Assembly: GCF_901709675.1 (NCBI RefSeq)
Contig: NC_051087.1
Location: forward strand, 7,466,884-7,530,883
DNA length: 64,000 nucleotides
Direction: 5' to 3'
Source of the DNA: Syngnathus acus
Taxonomy: Eukaryota; Chordata; Actinopteri; Syngnathiformes; Syngnathidae
The notes below the pieces were generated by a model that saw nothing but the letters and a program-made list of their open reading frames with translations, did not search any database and was not told the DNA's origin. This document shows, piece by piece, positions 14,401 to 37,500 of this stretch. Each line of letters begins with the position of its first letter. Position 1 is the stretch's first letter. A program made the position numbers and the translations under genes.

Positions 14401-16024
14401 CTATTTTCTACCACTTATTTGAGTCACTATAAATGTCTTAATTGTTGAACATTAGCTCTGTTGACCATAATTATTCTGTGCCCTACATACAAACTGCTTC
14501 TGACCAATTTCATTATTTTTAGTATATAAATATTTTTGGAGCAAAACCATCTAGCCATGCTTTCATGTGGACTCTTTCAATTTCATCATATTTTGCCATT
14601 TTGAACATGAATGACCAATGTCAAAGTGAAGTCACATTGGTATGCCCAAATTTGATCCATCTCACTGGTCTGCTTTGAGAAACTAGAAATGATCAAGAAT
14701 AATATTCAACCACTAATATATACTATATCCAACATTTCATCTCTTAATCCAGAAATGATGTACGATATATTAATAGTTACAGTAGCCTATATGTATTTCA
14801 ACATTTAAAACCCCATAATATTGATTAGCAAAGCATTTTAAAGAACAGATATATTTGTTCAACCTCTGAATATCCCAGTGGTATATCTTTTTTTTCTTTA
14901 ACAAAATAGCATTAATAGAATAAAAGAGCTAATTAAATCATTGATTCGTCTGAGTCTCTGTTGTAGACATTACAAGGACTCCATTTGTTTCTCTGCAATC
15001 TCATGAAAATTCATTGCTAAATTGCCTCAGTACTTCTTTAAACAGGTCTTGTTAGAAAGCAGTGATAAAAAAAAAATGCAAATTATTGCATTCACTGCAG
15101 ATTTTACAGAACGACACCGCATGTTCCTGCTATATTTATTTCATCAAGAAATATGCTAATGATTGGAGTCAACATATCAATTCCATTGATATTTGGTGTA
15201 TCTTATCATCATACAGGATACAAAAACGGGTTTTTTAAGAAGAAACCAATCCCACAGAAGATTGAGAGCAAAAAGGCTAGGAGGGGCGCTACTCTTCGAA
15301 GCCTATACATCGCCTTCACTGTCCTCATTCTTGCCCTCAATTCCCAAAGCAATCTCAAGTCAGTGGTTCTATTAAAACAACACAGCCTCATGCAAATTGC
15401 TACTGTCAAGCCTCTTGGTTTTATTTCTTGTCCTGAAAACAGCTCGATGCTTTAATGGAGACCGCGTCGTGCAAACTTTGCACCATCAGGTAAGATCAAT
15501 GATATCTATAAAACAATTTGACAATGGTCGCTGGCCCACATCCATGTAAAATGAGTATGAGGTGACACTGAATGGATGAACACTTAATTGAGAGTGAGTG
15601 CAAACAAAGCATGTAATTACAGCCAAGGACAACAAATCTAAGATCACCTATGCAGCTTTTCAGTCGACGTGTTGCCGCCGGAAATTAATTATCCTAATTG
15701 GCAGGTGAAAGCATACGCTTTGGTTTGCTATTGCAGCTAGCAACTGTTAATGACCCCACCACACACATCAAATTAGCTGCTACTCATCCATGAACCTGCA
15801 GCTGGAAAAAACACTCTTCTTAACCTTACATCGATCTTGTCAATTTAACTGAAAACCTTTTAGCGCTGTATGACTCACTTACCGGTTGCCATTTTGTCAT
15901 CTCAGCACATCACAACTCATCCTATTCATTAGGTGTTTGCATATATGCATGTTCTTCTCAACATTAACACCTGTCATTTGTGGAGCTTTGTTAGTTAACG
16001 CCATTACTGATGAGTAAAGATAGC

Positions 16025-16133
16025 AAAATGAAGCTTTAAATTTGCTTCATGAACCAGTTGGCAAGTTAGGGTGATTTGAGTCCAATGTTCAATCAATACA
16101 ACTGGTTCATGAAGCATCTTGAAGCTTCATTTT
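16025..16133. repeat. Large fold-back (inverted) repeat, about 35-bp arms
   Basis: The left arm at 16,025-16,060 (AAAATGAAGCTTT...GCTTCATGAACCAGTTG) is repeated in inverse orientation at 16,099-16,133, with only a few mismatches and a loop of about 38 bp. This is either a fold-back MITE or a structured RNA or DNA element. I see no clear target-site duplication. Confidence 0.85.
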
Positions 16134-18521
16134 CCCACCAGTATTGATCAGGAAGAATATAATAAGAATAATGATCTTGTCAAATACATTTGAAATGTTA
16201 CATGTTGCAGCTTTTCATTATCAATCCCTTTGATTGCATTATACACATTTACTTTACACTTTGTTAGGTACAGTATCAGTGTGATCTTGACACCTGGTAT
16301 CGGTACTCACCCATCATTATAATGTAGAGAATGAAAGTCAACGTCAGGGCCTTTAAAAAAAAATTGGGCCACATTGTGGGCGTTCAATGGAACCCCTAAC
16401 ATTGAAACTATTGCACAATTCTAAATACCGTTTTACATTGTAGCAGTAATTTTGTCATTAACAAACCAAGATTATGTCAATCCCCACTATTCCGATGTTA
16501 GCTCACTGAAAGTTCATTTGACGTAAATATGCCGCAACATTCCAAGGTTTTTGTTTGCTATTAAATCCTGCAAAGTTGTATTAAGCCATGTTTAAAGCAT
16601 CTTAACACCACCAAAGGTTAATATATGCTCTTTACAATACACAGTGGGAACCATTCCTCGCAGCCTCTCAACTTAAAAGTGAGAACTTCTAAGCTTCTAT
16701 ACAAAAACAGCAAGCCTGGAGCTCCAGTGTCAGTCATTATGTTAATTTGCTGTGGCAGATTAAAAAGGAAGCAAAAGAAACACATTGTAAACAGTTTCAC
16801 ACTGCATACACAGGCTAATCTGCCCTGGTGACGATAAATACAAAATAAGGTGAAGATTGTTTGATACAAGGCATTGTATGCTACATTACATTTTTTTCGT
16901 TCATTTAAGGAGATTTGGTACGAGACAAACAGCAGTAACCTTATCTTACCTCTCTGCTTTCTCCACTTTGTTTAATTTAATGCCTATGTATAGTAATGAT
17001 GATGTAGTTATCCTATAAGCTTAGCTCTGTGGATTTCTTCATTTTTCTTAAGAGATAAACAGCGCTATTTGCATTTTAGGTACATGCTTTTTTTCCCCTC
17101 ATTACAATAGTAATGACATTTCAATAACATTGAAAAATGATTAAGTCACACGTTCCCATGACAAAATGCATTTGGTGTTTAAACTGGCAACCTATGAAAT
17201 TCAGCGTGTACTTAACATTGCAGTATCAGTTGAAAAACAAGTGTTAAAATTGTATCCAGTTTAGTCACACATAATTTAAAAAATGTCAGTAACAAATAGG
17301 TTTTAAATCTATTGAAATAGGTTTAAAAGGATTTCTAACTTGACTTGCAATTATATGACAAGTACGTCGACTTGTCTGTGGCTTGATTTAGAGACACAGA
17401 CTTTATTCAACATATCCTATCTGAACTGGGTACCTGAAACACTCAAATGTAAAGAAAGCAAACTGATAATTACTGTAACAAATTTGATTACCACATAATA
17501 GATTTAATTGTCAAGAGACTTTGTGTGCAGCTAATCATGCTGATTAGCCTAATCTGTTTTGTTTAAATGAACCAAACATTCTAATCTAGAAAATCATATA
17601 TAATCTCAATAACAAACTTGGTAAAATTATTTTATTTAGGGCAGTGTCAATCCAAAACTAAAAGTAATGTCTTTGTTCTGTGTTTTGAAGGGTGGTGCCC
17701 TTGAATGAGATGCGTGAACTTGAAGGTTGCAATGGCTCACTCCCACACGCACACACACTGAAGTGTTCTACCCCATTAAGTTCTCACTAAAATTGGGTGA
17801 TGTTTGCAGGCGGAATGTTAGCAAATCCTTAGTGACAATAGGCAAGATAACAGGGGAAAGAGTTTCTGTAAAGGAGACTGCTTTTACATAACTTCCTGAC
17901 AATGTCAGTGTACTTTGCAGGACTTAAAAAAGTGCATGATGAATCTCAGATAATAAAGACTTTGCATTTGGTGGTTTCTTCCTCAATAGTCTGGGTCACT
18001 TGTCATTTGATAATGGTCAAAATTTGTGAAATATAAGTTAAGAACAATTCCCCTAAATTTCAAACTGCAAAAATTCAATTTAGAGTTTAAGATTTTGAAT
18101 GGACGTGTGAAAAGGCAGTAGAAGACTGTAGCATTAATTTTTCACATAAAAACAATGACGCAGCATGATGATGAGAAATAGATCTTATTCAGATGGGCAG
18201 CCATTTACAAATGATGGAATACACTTCTTACAATAACAGATAAGGTCAACCTAAAGTTACAATGGCAGTCTTATCTCAGCTTTTAACATTAAGTGGAGCA
18301 AGGGAAAATCTGCAAAGCTTTGACATGGTGTATAATGGACCTCTTTTAAATATCAGCAAGATACTTTCTATCTTTCATTGTGTGCAAGTTCAACAGAATT
18401 ACAATATAAACACAGAATATGTGCTTATGGTGGCTGAGATAATCAGGGTTAGAGAATGGGGGCATATGCACATCCAGAATCAGGTTGTTCATCTTGGAAG
18501 TCACACATCTGCTCAAACTGC

Positions 18522-30287
<11,766 letters not shown>

Positions 30288-31038
30288 TTTCGGTCATTCG
30301 CCAATGACACCAGAGGCTTGGGACCCAAAGCACGGATATTAGGTGCCCAGAAATATCCCAGTTTTAAATTACAATACGTCGATTGATGTGAATAAATACC
30401 TTTGTTCTTGGGTTTATGTATAAATTTATATATAAATGCTTAAGCATTATACTTGCACGGGCTTTGGGGTATTTATCTGGGACTCCTTATGGACTAAGAC
30501 GGCATCACATAAACAAACAAAATATATATTCAGGCATAGAATCGGCTTCTTCGTAGAGCTGGTGCAGTGTGGATATTGTAGTGTTACATGACAAGCGACA
30601 ATAATTAAACTCTAATACTGGAGGTCGCGAATTGGGCTTGGCATCTTGTCACGCCACGCGTGGACAAGGCGCTGTAAAGCATAATGGCTTCATATTTTGG
30701 GTAAATAAGATTGCATAAGGGGTCCGCACCGCCAACACTACCAAATATGTTGTTCTGTTTTGAAGTTAAAATTTCCGAGGTTCATGGAGTAATCTCTTTG
30801 CACCGCCCTCAAACTCATATCCAATAAAAATCCACCAACTCCTCTGATGATGATTGGTTGCGCGAATCGTTCAAGCCATATTCTCGACGACCTTTACGTT
30901 CGGTTTCGCTTCCCACAAATATTGTAGCACAATAATTACGTACCGGTAAGTGATTCTACTGAGAAAATAACGCACGGTCATAAACGAAGCCTAACTATTC
31001 AAGTCAAACTCGAAATCTGCTGCACTAAGAATTTCAAG
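30288..31038. promoter_or_regulatory. Shared 5' interval of suclg1 and cisd2, candidate bidirectional promoter
   Basis: This 751-bp interval separates the two divergent start codons, so both 5' UTRs and core promoters must lie in it, unless an upstream non-coding exon exists. It contains a CCAAT word on the plus strand at 30,821-30,825 and an inverted one at 30,853-30,857, about 30 bp apart, with several CpG-containing words around 30,620-30,660 and 30,860-30,910. No TATA box is placed convincingly for either gene. The donor-like ACCGGTAAGTG at about 30,942-30,952 could mark a non-coding first exon of cisd2, but I see no matching acceptor that I trust. Confidence 0.55.
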
Positions 31039-31141
31039 ATGGTTTTAGAAACTATTTCCAGGATAATAAAAGTTCAGCTTCCAGCATACCTGAAGAAGCT
31101 TCCTCTTCCGGAGACGATCGGCGGATTTGTAAGGTTGACAG
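31039..31141 (+). CDS. cisd2: cisd2 exon 1 (coding part)
   Basis: Residues 1-34 plus one base. The donor is GTGAATA, the same phase as the human exon 1 boundary after RLT. Confidence 0.95.
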
Positions 31142-32640
31142 GTGAATAAGCAATTGCTCCTGCTTGATGACTTTTTGACACTTTGTAGCTCCAAGCACCT
31201 AACTGTTACTGTACATATAAACAAGTCTAACGAGTCGGTCACTGTAAATTACAATGTCAGTTTACAAGCCGACCAAATACTGGAGCACCGTGAAAGCCCA
31301 AAAAAGTGTTACATGCAACTTGGATTTTTCAATTCAATAGTAGTTTGCATTTGTAGAACGTACGGATGAATTGTGTGATGCGTTATTTTATGCACATTAC
31401 ATCATTTGCGTTACTAAGCACCCATAGTTGTTGTGCATTTTGGTGGCGGTTCGTTCATTCATTTACTCTACTGTACATTGTAGAATGGTCACTCCCATCA
31501 TTTCCATGCTCGGTGTGGTATTATTTGACCTGCTAGGTTTTTATACATGATGCAAAACAGGCGCAACCATCACGCTGGGAATGCAGGTCAGAGAAAGATC
31601 ATTTCAATTGGAGGGCATTAAGAGCAGTGGACGCAATTGTTCCTTTGAAAATGTTCTTCTCGTATAGCAAAGAACACTAAAGTAAAGAAAATATTCTCTT
31701 GGGTAAAGTCTCACCCCCCAAAAAAAGACATACTGTTCCAGAGTCTACATTTGTCACTGTCAATGTCACATTGACAAGGAACTGTCATCCGATTACTCCA
31801 CTAAATAAAGCGATTTGTTAATTTGTTGTTTTTGCAAAAATGCATGTTTAGAGTAACTCCGTTATTGCAATGTAGAAAAACAACAGTAACGGTTTGTGGA
31901 ATCAACTTAAGACTTGAATATATATCAATTGTGTACATCCCTGTGTCCGTAGTGTCCGAATGGCTGCGGTTGCTGCCTCTGCTGGGCATCTTGGCACTAC
32001 TAGGCTACATGACCATTCGGCCCTTCTTTCCCAAGAAGAAGACGCAGAGAGACTCTCTGATCAACCTGAAGATTCAAAAGGAGAACCCCAAAGTGGTCAA
32101 TGAAATAGACATTGAAGACCTTTACAGTGCAAATGTGTGCTACTGTCGCTGTTGGCGTTCCAAAACTGTAAGTCAATGTTGTAATCTTGTCAGGAAGTGT
32201 CTCTACTTTTTTTTTTTCTACATTTTAAATTAAATGTGTCATAGTGTCATAGTAGTAACTGACAGTGCAGGAGGTTCTCAGCTCCCACTCAGTGATACTT
32301 TGTATGGACGTGAATGTTTTTCTGTCTTTGTATGCCTTTGGGCGATTAACTGACAACTTATCCAAGGTGGAGTGAGCCTGTTTTTTTCCTCACAGTTCGT
32401 TAGAATGTTCCCCAGCTCCCCACGATCCAGATGAATGTAGTATAGAAAATTGCTGGATTGATAGATGGTTGGATGTCTACAGTATATGTATCTAGATTTT
32501 AAAGTGGCTGGGACGCTTGCTAATGACATGAATGCATTTCCTCTTTTTAGTTTCCTGTTTGTGACAAGTCACACTTAAAGCACAACGAGCTGACCGGCGA
32601 CAACGTGGGACCACTTATACTCAAGAAGAAAATCCTATAA
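31039..32640 (+). CDS. cisd2: cisd2: CDGSH iron-sulfur domain protein 2 (3 exons, 135 aa)
   Basis: CISD2 (NAF-1, Miner1; WFS2 gene in human) is a homodimeric [2Fe-2S] protein anchored in the ER and mitochondrial outer membrane. It takes part in Ca2+ handling, autophagy and Fe-S transfer. Exons 31039-31141, 31953-32167 and 32551-32640 join in phase to 135 codons plus TAA, exactly the human length. Residues 1-34 match the family N terminus (VQLPAYLKKLP). Residues about 38-57 form the single membrane segment. The KKK at 62-64 and LINLKIQKENPKVVNEIDIEDL follow. The cluster ligands Cys99, Cys101, Cys110 and His114 are all present, and HNELTGDNVGPLILKKK is near the C terminus. The usual Gly in CDGSH is Lys112 here (CDKSH). 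The ATG has A at -3 and G at +4. It is divergent from suclg1 and convergent with slc9b2. Confidence 0.97.
31142..31952 (+). other. cisd2: cisd2 intron 1
   Basis: 811 bp with no second gene or repeat that I recognise. Confidence 0.8.
31953..32167 (+). CDS. cisd2: cisd2 exon 2
   Basis: Residues 35-106: membrane segment, linker and the first two cluster cysteines (CYCRCWRSKT). Acceptor TCCGTAG, donor GTAAGTC. Confidence 0.98.
32168..32550 (+). other. cisd2: cisd2 intron 2
   Basis: 383 bp. It begins with a poly-T run (32,207-32,218) and contains a decayed reverse-orientation fragment of the teleost dispersed repeat at about 32,320-32,475. Confidence 0.65.
32551..32640 (+). CDS. cisd2: cisd2 exon 3
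   Basis: Residues 107-135 with Cys110 and His114, ending LILKKKIL and TAA. Acceptor CTTTTTAG. Confidence 0.97.
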   Translation, partial: FPVCDKSHLKHNELTGDNVGPLILKKKIL

Positions 32641-32879
32641 TAGAGATTCCCCTCTCCTCCAGTACTTGCATTGTTCATTTACACTCTGTAATTGTTTTTT
32701 TTTTTTATTTGCACGTACAGGTAAAAATGTAGTGTCTTGCAGTCATCATTTGAAGTCGTCCCTATGTGTTGACAAAGAAACGATAAGTTTTTCAGCAGCT
32801 CGATATTGGTGAATTGGATTTTTTTTTTAAATGTTTGGGATTCTTAACTTGTTTGAATGTATGACTGTGTGCATGTAGG

Positions 32880-33012
32880 TTACGCGTCTGTTTGTGCCCC
32901 ACGATTGGCTAGTGACCAGTTTTGGGTGTAGCTAATTTTTCTCCCTAAAACAGTTGGAATTTACTCCAGTACGCCCACATCCCTTGTGAGGAGAGCCAGT
33001 TCAGAAAATGGA
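32880..33012 (-). repeat. Decayed reverse copy of the teleost dispersed repeat
   Basis: Contains GATTGGCTAGTGACCAGTTT, then CTCCAGTACGCCCACATCCC and ends GAAAATGGATAGATGG, the family consensus in reverse with many substitutions. It lies in the cisd2 3' region. Confidence 0.7.
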
Positions 33013-33227
33013 TAGATGGACAATATAACATACTCAAGCACAAGTTAATACATAATGTGTATTTCTTGCAATTTTTCCGATGCGCCCGGTGATTTTACCC
33101 AATCATTTCAAACCAATGCACAGTCGAGTTGTATCAGCATTGCTGTCGAATATTACGTATAAAGTCTTATTGAGGCTCATGTGAGTGACCGAAACGTTTT
33201 CAACCTGTTTCTTTTCTTGCACTGCAC

Positions 33228-33233
33228 AATAAA
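33228..33233 (+). other. cisd2: Candidate cisd2 polyadenylation signal (AATAAA)
   Basis: AATAAA on the sense strand 588 bp after the cisd2 stop, inside GCACAATAAAACAAGG. Human CISD2 has long 3' UTRs, so later sites are possible. Confidence 0.4.
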
Positions 33234-34446
33234 ACAAGGACTGTAAATACTTTACTTCCCTCTGGAGTAATTCTACCTGCCATTATTTTTGCTAATATGT
33301 TTATATATTATTAATTCTCATGTATACAGAGCATGGATATGTATTTGTACAGTAATGCTCTCTGCTAAATGTTAGTATGTTAATACAGTACCAGTCAAAG
33401 GTTTGGACACACTTTCTACTGAATGAGAAGGTTTGTCAAAACTTTTTTAATGTCCATCTGTCAGGTCACTTGTTGGCCAACAATACTGATAAATGGTGCA
33501 TAGTAATTAATTGTAAAACTGAACAACTTAGTAAAAGATTCACCATGGGAAAACATATTTATTTCATTATGTTCCGTAAAAAACTAATTCTGAATTCCAT
33601 ATATAATTAATAAATATTCTAATACTGGACACAAAGTATCACACAATATAAATAAATGTAACCTCTTTAAATGCCTTAAATTACACTGCATACTTTTTTT
33701 AAGAAATGAAAGGAACAAAACATGATAAAAATAACTAATAAAAGCTGATTTTGTGATTATGATTCAGCCTCAATTTCAAAGCAAAGGGAAATATTTGAAT
33801 TATTGTATATACACTTTCCTGAGTTTTTACACAATTTGGTAACAAATGATACTTAAAATTTAAGTGTAAAACATAAACTCATGTTTTAAAAAATATACTA
33901 ATTCACAATTTAGTAACTGCATTGGCGACTTGTAATCATTAGTATTACTGTGAGCCAGATTCCCTTATTTTAACAAATAGGAACAACCACAATCATTAAA
34001 AAATGGAAAACATTCATAAAACTATTTCATTCAATTATTATGAACATTTTGACTCTCGTACGCTGCGTGACCATTCACATGCTCAGATGTGGATCATTTG
34101 TTTGTGATCTGGAAATCACCAGTACCGATAAATAAATGTCATTCACGTGTGTGCTCCAGCTGGAGAGAGAACAGCAGGAGCTGTCCGGAGACAGCAAGAC
34201 AAAAGCAAGCCACTCGGTGGCTAAAGGAGAGCTGACATAACCAACATGTCATTCCGGTTATTTTGTTTCAAATTAAAACTTGACTCGAATGTTCCATAAA
34301 CAATTCAATACAGAAATAGATGTTAACATTGAGGAGTTCCCTAATAATGGACAATCTGATAGTGTTTCAGCAGTTGCAGACAAAATGCCCTCAAATTAAA
34401 ACATTTTTGATTCAACATCCCATTGCTTGCATTGAGACTGAAGATG

Positions 34447-34508
34447 TCAGAGAGTACTTTCATACGTGACCGGCGTGTCATTGTCCTCATCGCCACCTGC
34501 CGCAGTGC
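34447..34508 (-). CDS. slc9b2: slc9b2 coding exon 12 (terminal)
   Basis: Residues 559-578: TAAGGDEDNDTPVTYESTL and TGA. It follows a good acceptor (CTTCTCCAG) in the phase left by exon 11. The acidic composition resembles the human tail. It is supported by splice phase rather than strong sequence identity. Confidence 0.75.
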
Positions 34509-37500
34509 CTGGAGAAGATACAGAGGCAGCACAGGCGTCGGTTGCTAACATTTTATTATGCCATGACTACTTCTTCCCAGAGTGGGCTCCAGAAAACTTC
34601 ATGTGCTCTGTGAATTGTGTGTTTGTGTACTGAACAGGCAATGTTTTATGGAACACATTTCAAGTGACTTTTTAACAGTAAACTTACCCTTGATTTGCAT
34701 CGATTTCAATCAGTTCCTTTTTAGTGTTACCCTTGCGCTTTCGGGCTTATCAACGCTGATAACCTTGTGAAAGGATATGCGCTACACACAAAATATATTT
34801 TAAAAGAATGTGCGAAACAAAAATAATGGCTGCAAGTGAGGAGGAGCAACTCTTATCCTATTTTTGAAAGCTTATTCTACTTTTGGGCTCTCATTAACTT
34901 TTCACAATTGTATTTGCCTATACATCACTATTCGATTTTCTGCATGAGGATTCACCTATTCAGACTTTTTTTTTTTTTAACCTATCGTGTAGTAGGCAGG
35001 CCGACTTTTTCTAGGGAATATTAGAGGAGTTATTGCGGGATTTATTTACTGGCTGATTGGTCTATTAAGAAAGGATAGCCAAGCTACATTCCTGTGACAT
35101 TTACTCACTACTTCACAACTAGGAAGCATGTGTGGTGAAATCTAAGCTGGGTTTAGTTGATACATTTCCAGATACCTTACCTACCTAAGAAAAAAGCTGA
35201 TAAATTCGGTTTGACTCGCTCACCACAGGCTGAAATCTTTGGTTTCTGCAGCAGGCATGGTCCACACAGGCCTATGATAAGAGCTCCGACTGGCGCGGTG
35301 AGAAGGATGGAGAGCACAGCCACAGTGAGTACGTCCATGCCGTACTTCTGCATCTGCTTGTCCTGCCTTGTCCTGGCCATGTCCAAAGCTGTCGAGCCAA
35401 TGGCTGCCTGGTGATTTGAAAATCAGTTCAGCGTCATGTAACAACCAAGTCTGAATGAATGGGGGGGGGGGGGGTTCCCCAAAGAGACAATACCTGCACT
35501 GTGGCTTTGGGCATCCAAGCCAGGGCAATGAAAAGCTTTTCTCGAATGTTAAAGCCGGCGAACAACACGCAAACGTAGGTGAAAAGTAGACGAACCAGCA
35601 GTGCAATGACCAGAGAAGCAATACCCAGACCTGCCCAAGAAAAGACATACAACATTGTCAAATAACTTTTGATGACAACAGCTACCTCATTAACATAATG
35701 TAGTCAAAGTGTACAGCTTTCAATATCAATTGTCAAGCTTTACCAGCACATCAAAATTAGTAATAAATATAATCACATACAAAAAAATTATTATTATTAG
35801 TAGGTGATTCTTTAGGTGCGCTCACCAACTGTTTGTGCCTCCAACTCCGACACTCTAATCTCTGCTCCGATTAATCCAAAGAGAAGTGGTTGAAAAACGT
35901 CCCATGCCCAGCCCACCACTTCCTCCACGCGTGCCTGAACAGACACACAGAACTTAATGTTAATTGCTGTCGCCTCTGCAATGCATGCAGCTGAGAGGGA
36001 AAAGCATTACTGGATAGCCCCTAATGAGTGTCAGTAAAATGCTTAACGCTTCAAACAAAGTTACCTTTTCTGTACCCCATCCGAGACCAGCAAGAAATGC
36101 CAACACTAGAGTGCAGAGGCCACCAGAACCAGGAAATCCAGCAACACCGCTGCCAAACACAGCAAAGACAGACAGGCCGAGCACCAGGAAGGATCGCTTC
36201 ATCACCAAGTGTTTCTGCAAGGACAAATCACGGCCAGTGAATACATAGTTTTAAGGTTAGTTGGAGTGTTTCCAAAATTGCACAGCACTGATGAATGTAG
36301 TTGATCCTTTGTATTTTGCTAAACATATCAGCATGTTTTGAAAAAAGACAGATAGTAGGAAAGTAAAAGGAGGGAAACACATGTATTAATTTGATGGTTA
36401 GAATCATGTGTTTTATTGCCTCCCTATGTCCTCGTTTTCAAACCTTTAATTAAAACTGAATTTTCAAGACTCAAGCACCAGTGGGGAGCTGTTCTCAGAA
36501 GCTCGGTCTTTGCAAGCCCTCAGCAACAGCCTTGGGTCCGTACAATGTGGTTCAACTTTTAGACTCAACAATGGAGAGTGACCTACTAAGTGCAAGATGC
36601 TTAACGTCTACCTGGTCGAGACTGGGAAAGTACTGGATGAGGAAACCAAGAAGGATCCCAGCAAGCAAGCCACCGGCCACCTCCAGCACACCTCTCAAGA
36701 TGTTGTACCATGTGGAACCTAAAAGAAGGAGCAAGATTTACACCAAGTCAAAGATCATATTTTGGCTGAAAAATAGGCTGGTTTTATGTGTTCTAAGAAT
36801 TATCAATCCTACTTTGGCAGTGAAGTATTATAAAAAATGACCAAAATAAATATGTTTATTATAAAAACGGACAGTGAAAAAACAACTGCTACATCCTATC
36901 AAAAAGAAATTTTATAAATATTGAAAAATTATTCAATGCCCTCAAATTGTTACACAGAGAATTTCATTGTCCGTTGCTTGTACTGTCAAAACTCCTTGCT
37001 GAGTTTCATACATTCATGCAAATATTTTTTTCTTAATTATACAAACTCTTCTGTAAGATTGGAAAGTTCTAATTTGTGACAGCTCGAAAATTCTACCTTA
37101 AAAGTCAGCACTTTTCAAAAGAATTGCAAGCACTACTGGGATATATTTACTATGTTTCTCAGTGGTGGCCTGAGCTACATTAAAAGTTTGTAGCGTCCTT
37201 CACTCCCTTACCTGTAGCAAAAGCAACACCCAAGCATGTCGTGAATCCTGTTATGGCGAGAATGTCGTCAAAGCTGCCCGCTGCCATCAACAGAGTGGGG
37301 ATGCCCTGCTCCACGCCGTAACCGTCCTTCTGCAGAAGCAACATGGAGGGCACCACCACTGCTGGCGACACAGCACCAAGCACAAAGCTGCAAAGGGATG
37401 ACCCCATTGAATGGATGCATACATTCTATCACATTGAGTTGAGCAGTTACAGACAGAGAGGGGGAATAGGTTTACCCAAGGATGAAGCCCCACACCCACG

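Larger units (their letters stand above)
1..18521. other. Intergenic AT-rich stretch, no supported gene
   Basis: I see no exon series, conserved protein or RNA gene in these 18.5 kb. Open frames are short (at most about 105 codons), are not flanked by convincing splice sites and match no family I know. The stretch holds microsatellites, poly-A/T runs, one large fold-back repeat, a short perfect hairpin and several blocks of mixed-composition, homeodomain-site-rich sequence that look like non-coding regulatory elements (listed separately). The 3' UTR of suclg1 must occupy some of the right end, below 18,522, but I could not identify its poly(A) signal. Confidence 0.7.
32641..34446. other. Convergent interval: 3' ends of cisd2 and slc9b2
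   Basis: 1.8 kb between the two stop codons. The cisd2 3' UTR starts it, with a candidate poly(A) signal at 33,228. A decayed repeat lies at 32,880-33,012. The rest is very AT-rich and holds no coding sequence; the 77-codon plus-strand frame at 33,377 looks random. I could not place a poly(A) signal for slc9b2. Confidence 0.65.

Noticed and set aside
15153-15455. 100-codon plus-strand frame
   Set aside because: Overlaps another frame in a shifted register, shows no domain and has no splice context. Treated as chance.
30942-30952. Upstream non-coding first exon of cisd2 ending at a GTAAGTG donor
   Set aside because: No credible acceptor lies between it and the ATG, and the coding first exon matches the usual gene structure.
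35177-35223. Read-through C terminus of slc9b2 exon 11
   Set aside because: A good donor at 35,224 and a phase-matched acidic terminal exon make the spliced tail more likely. Read-through remains possible as an isoform.
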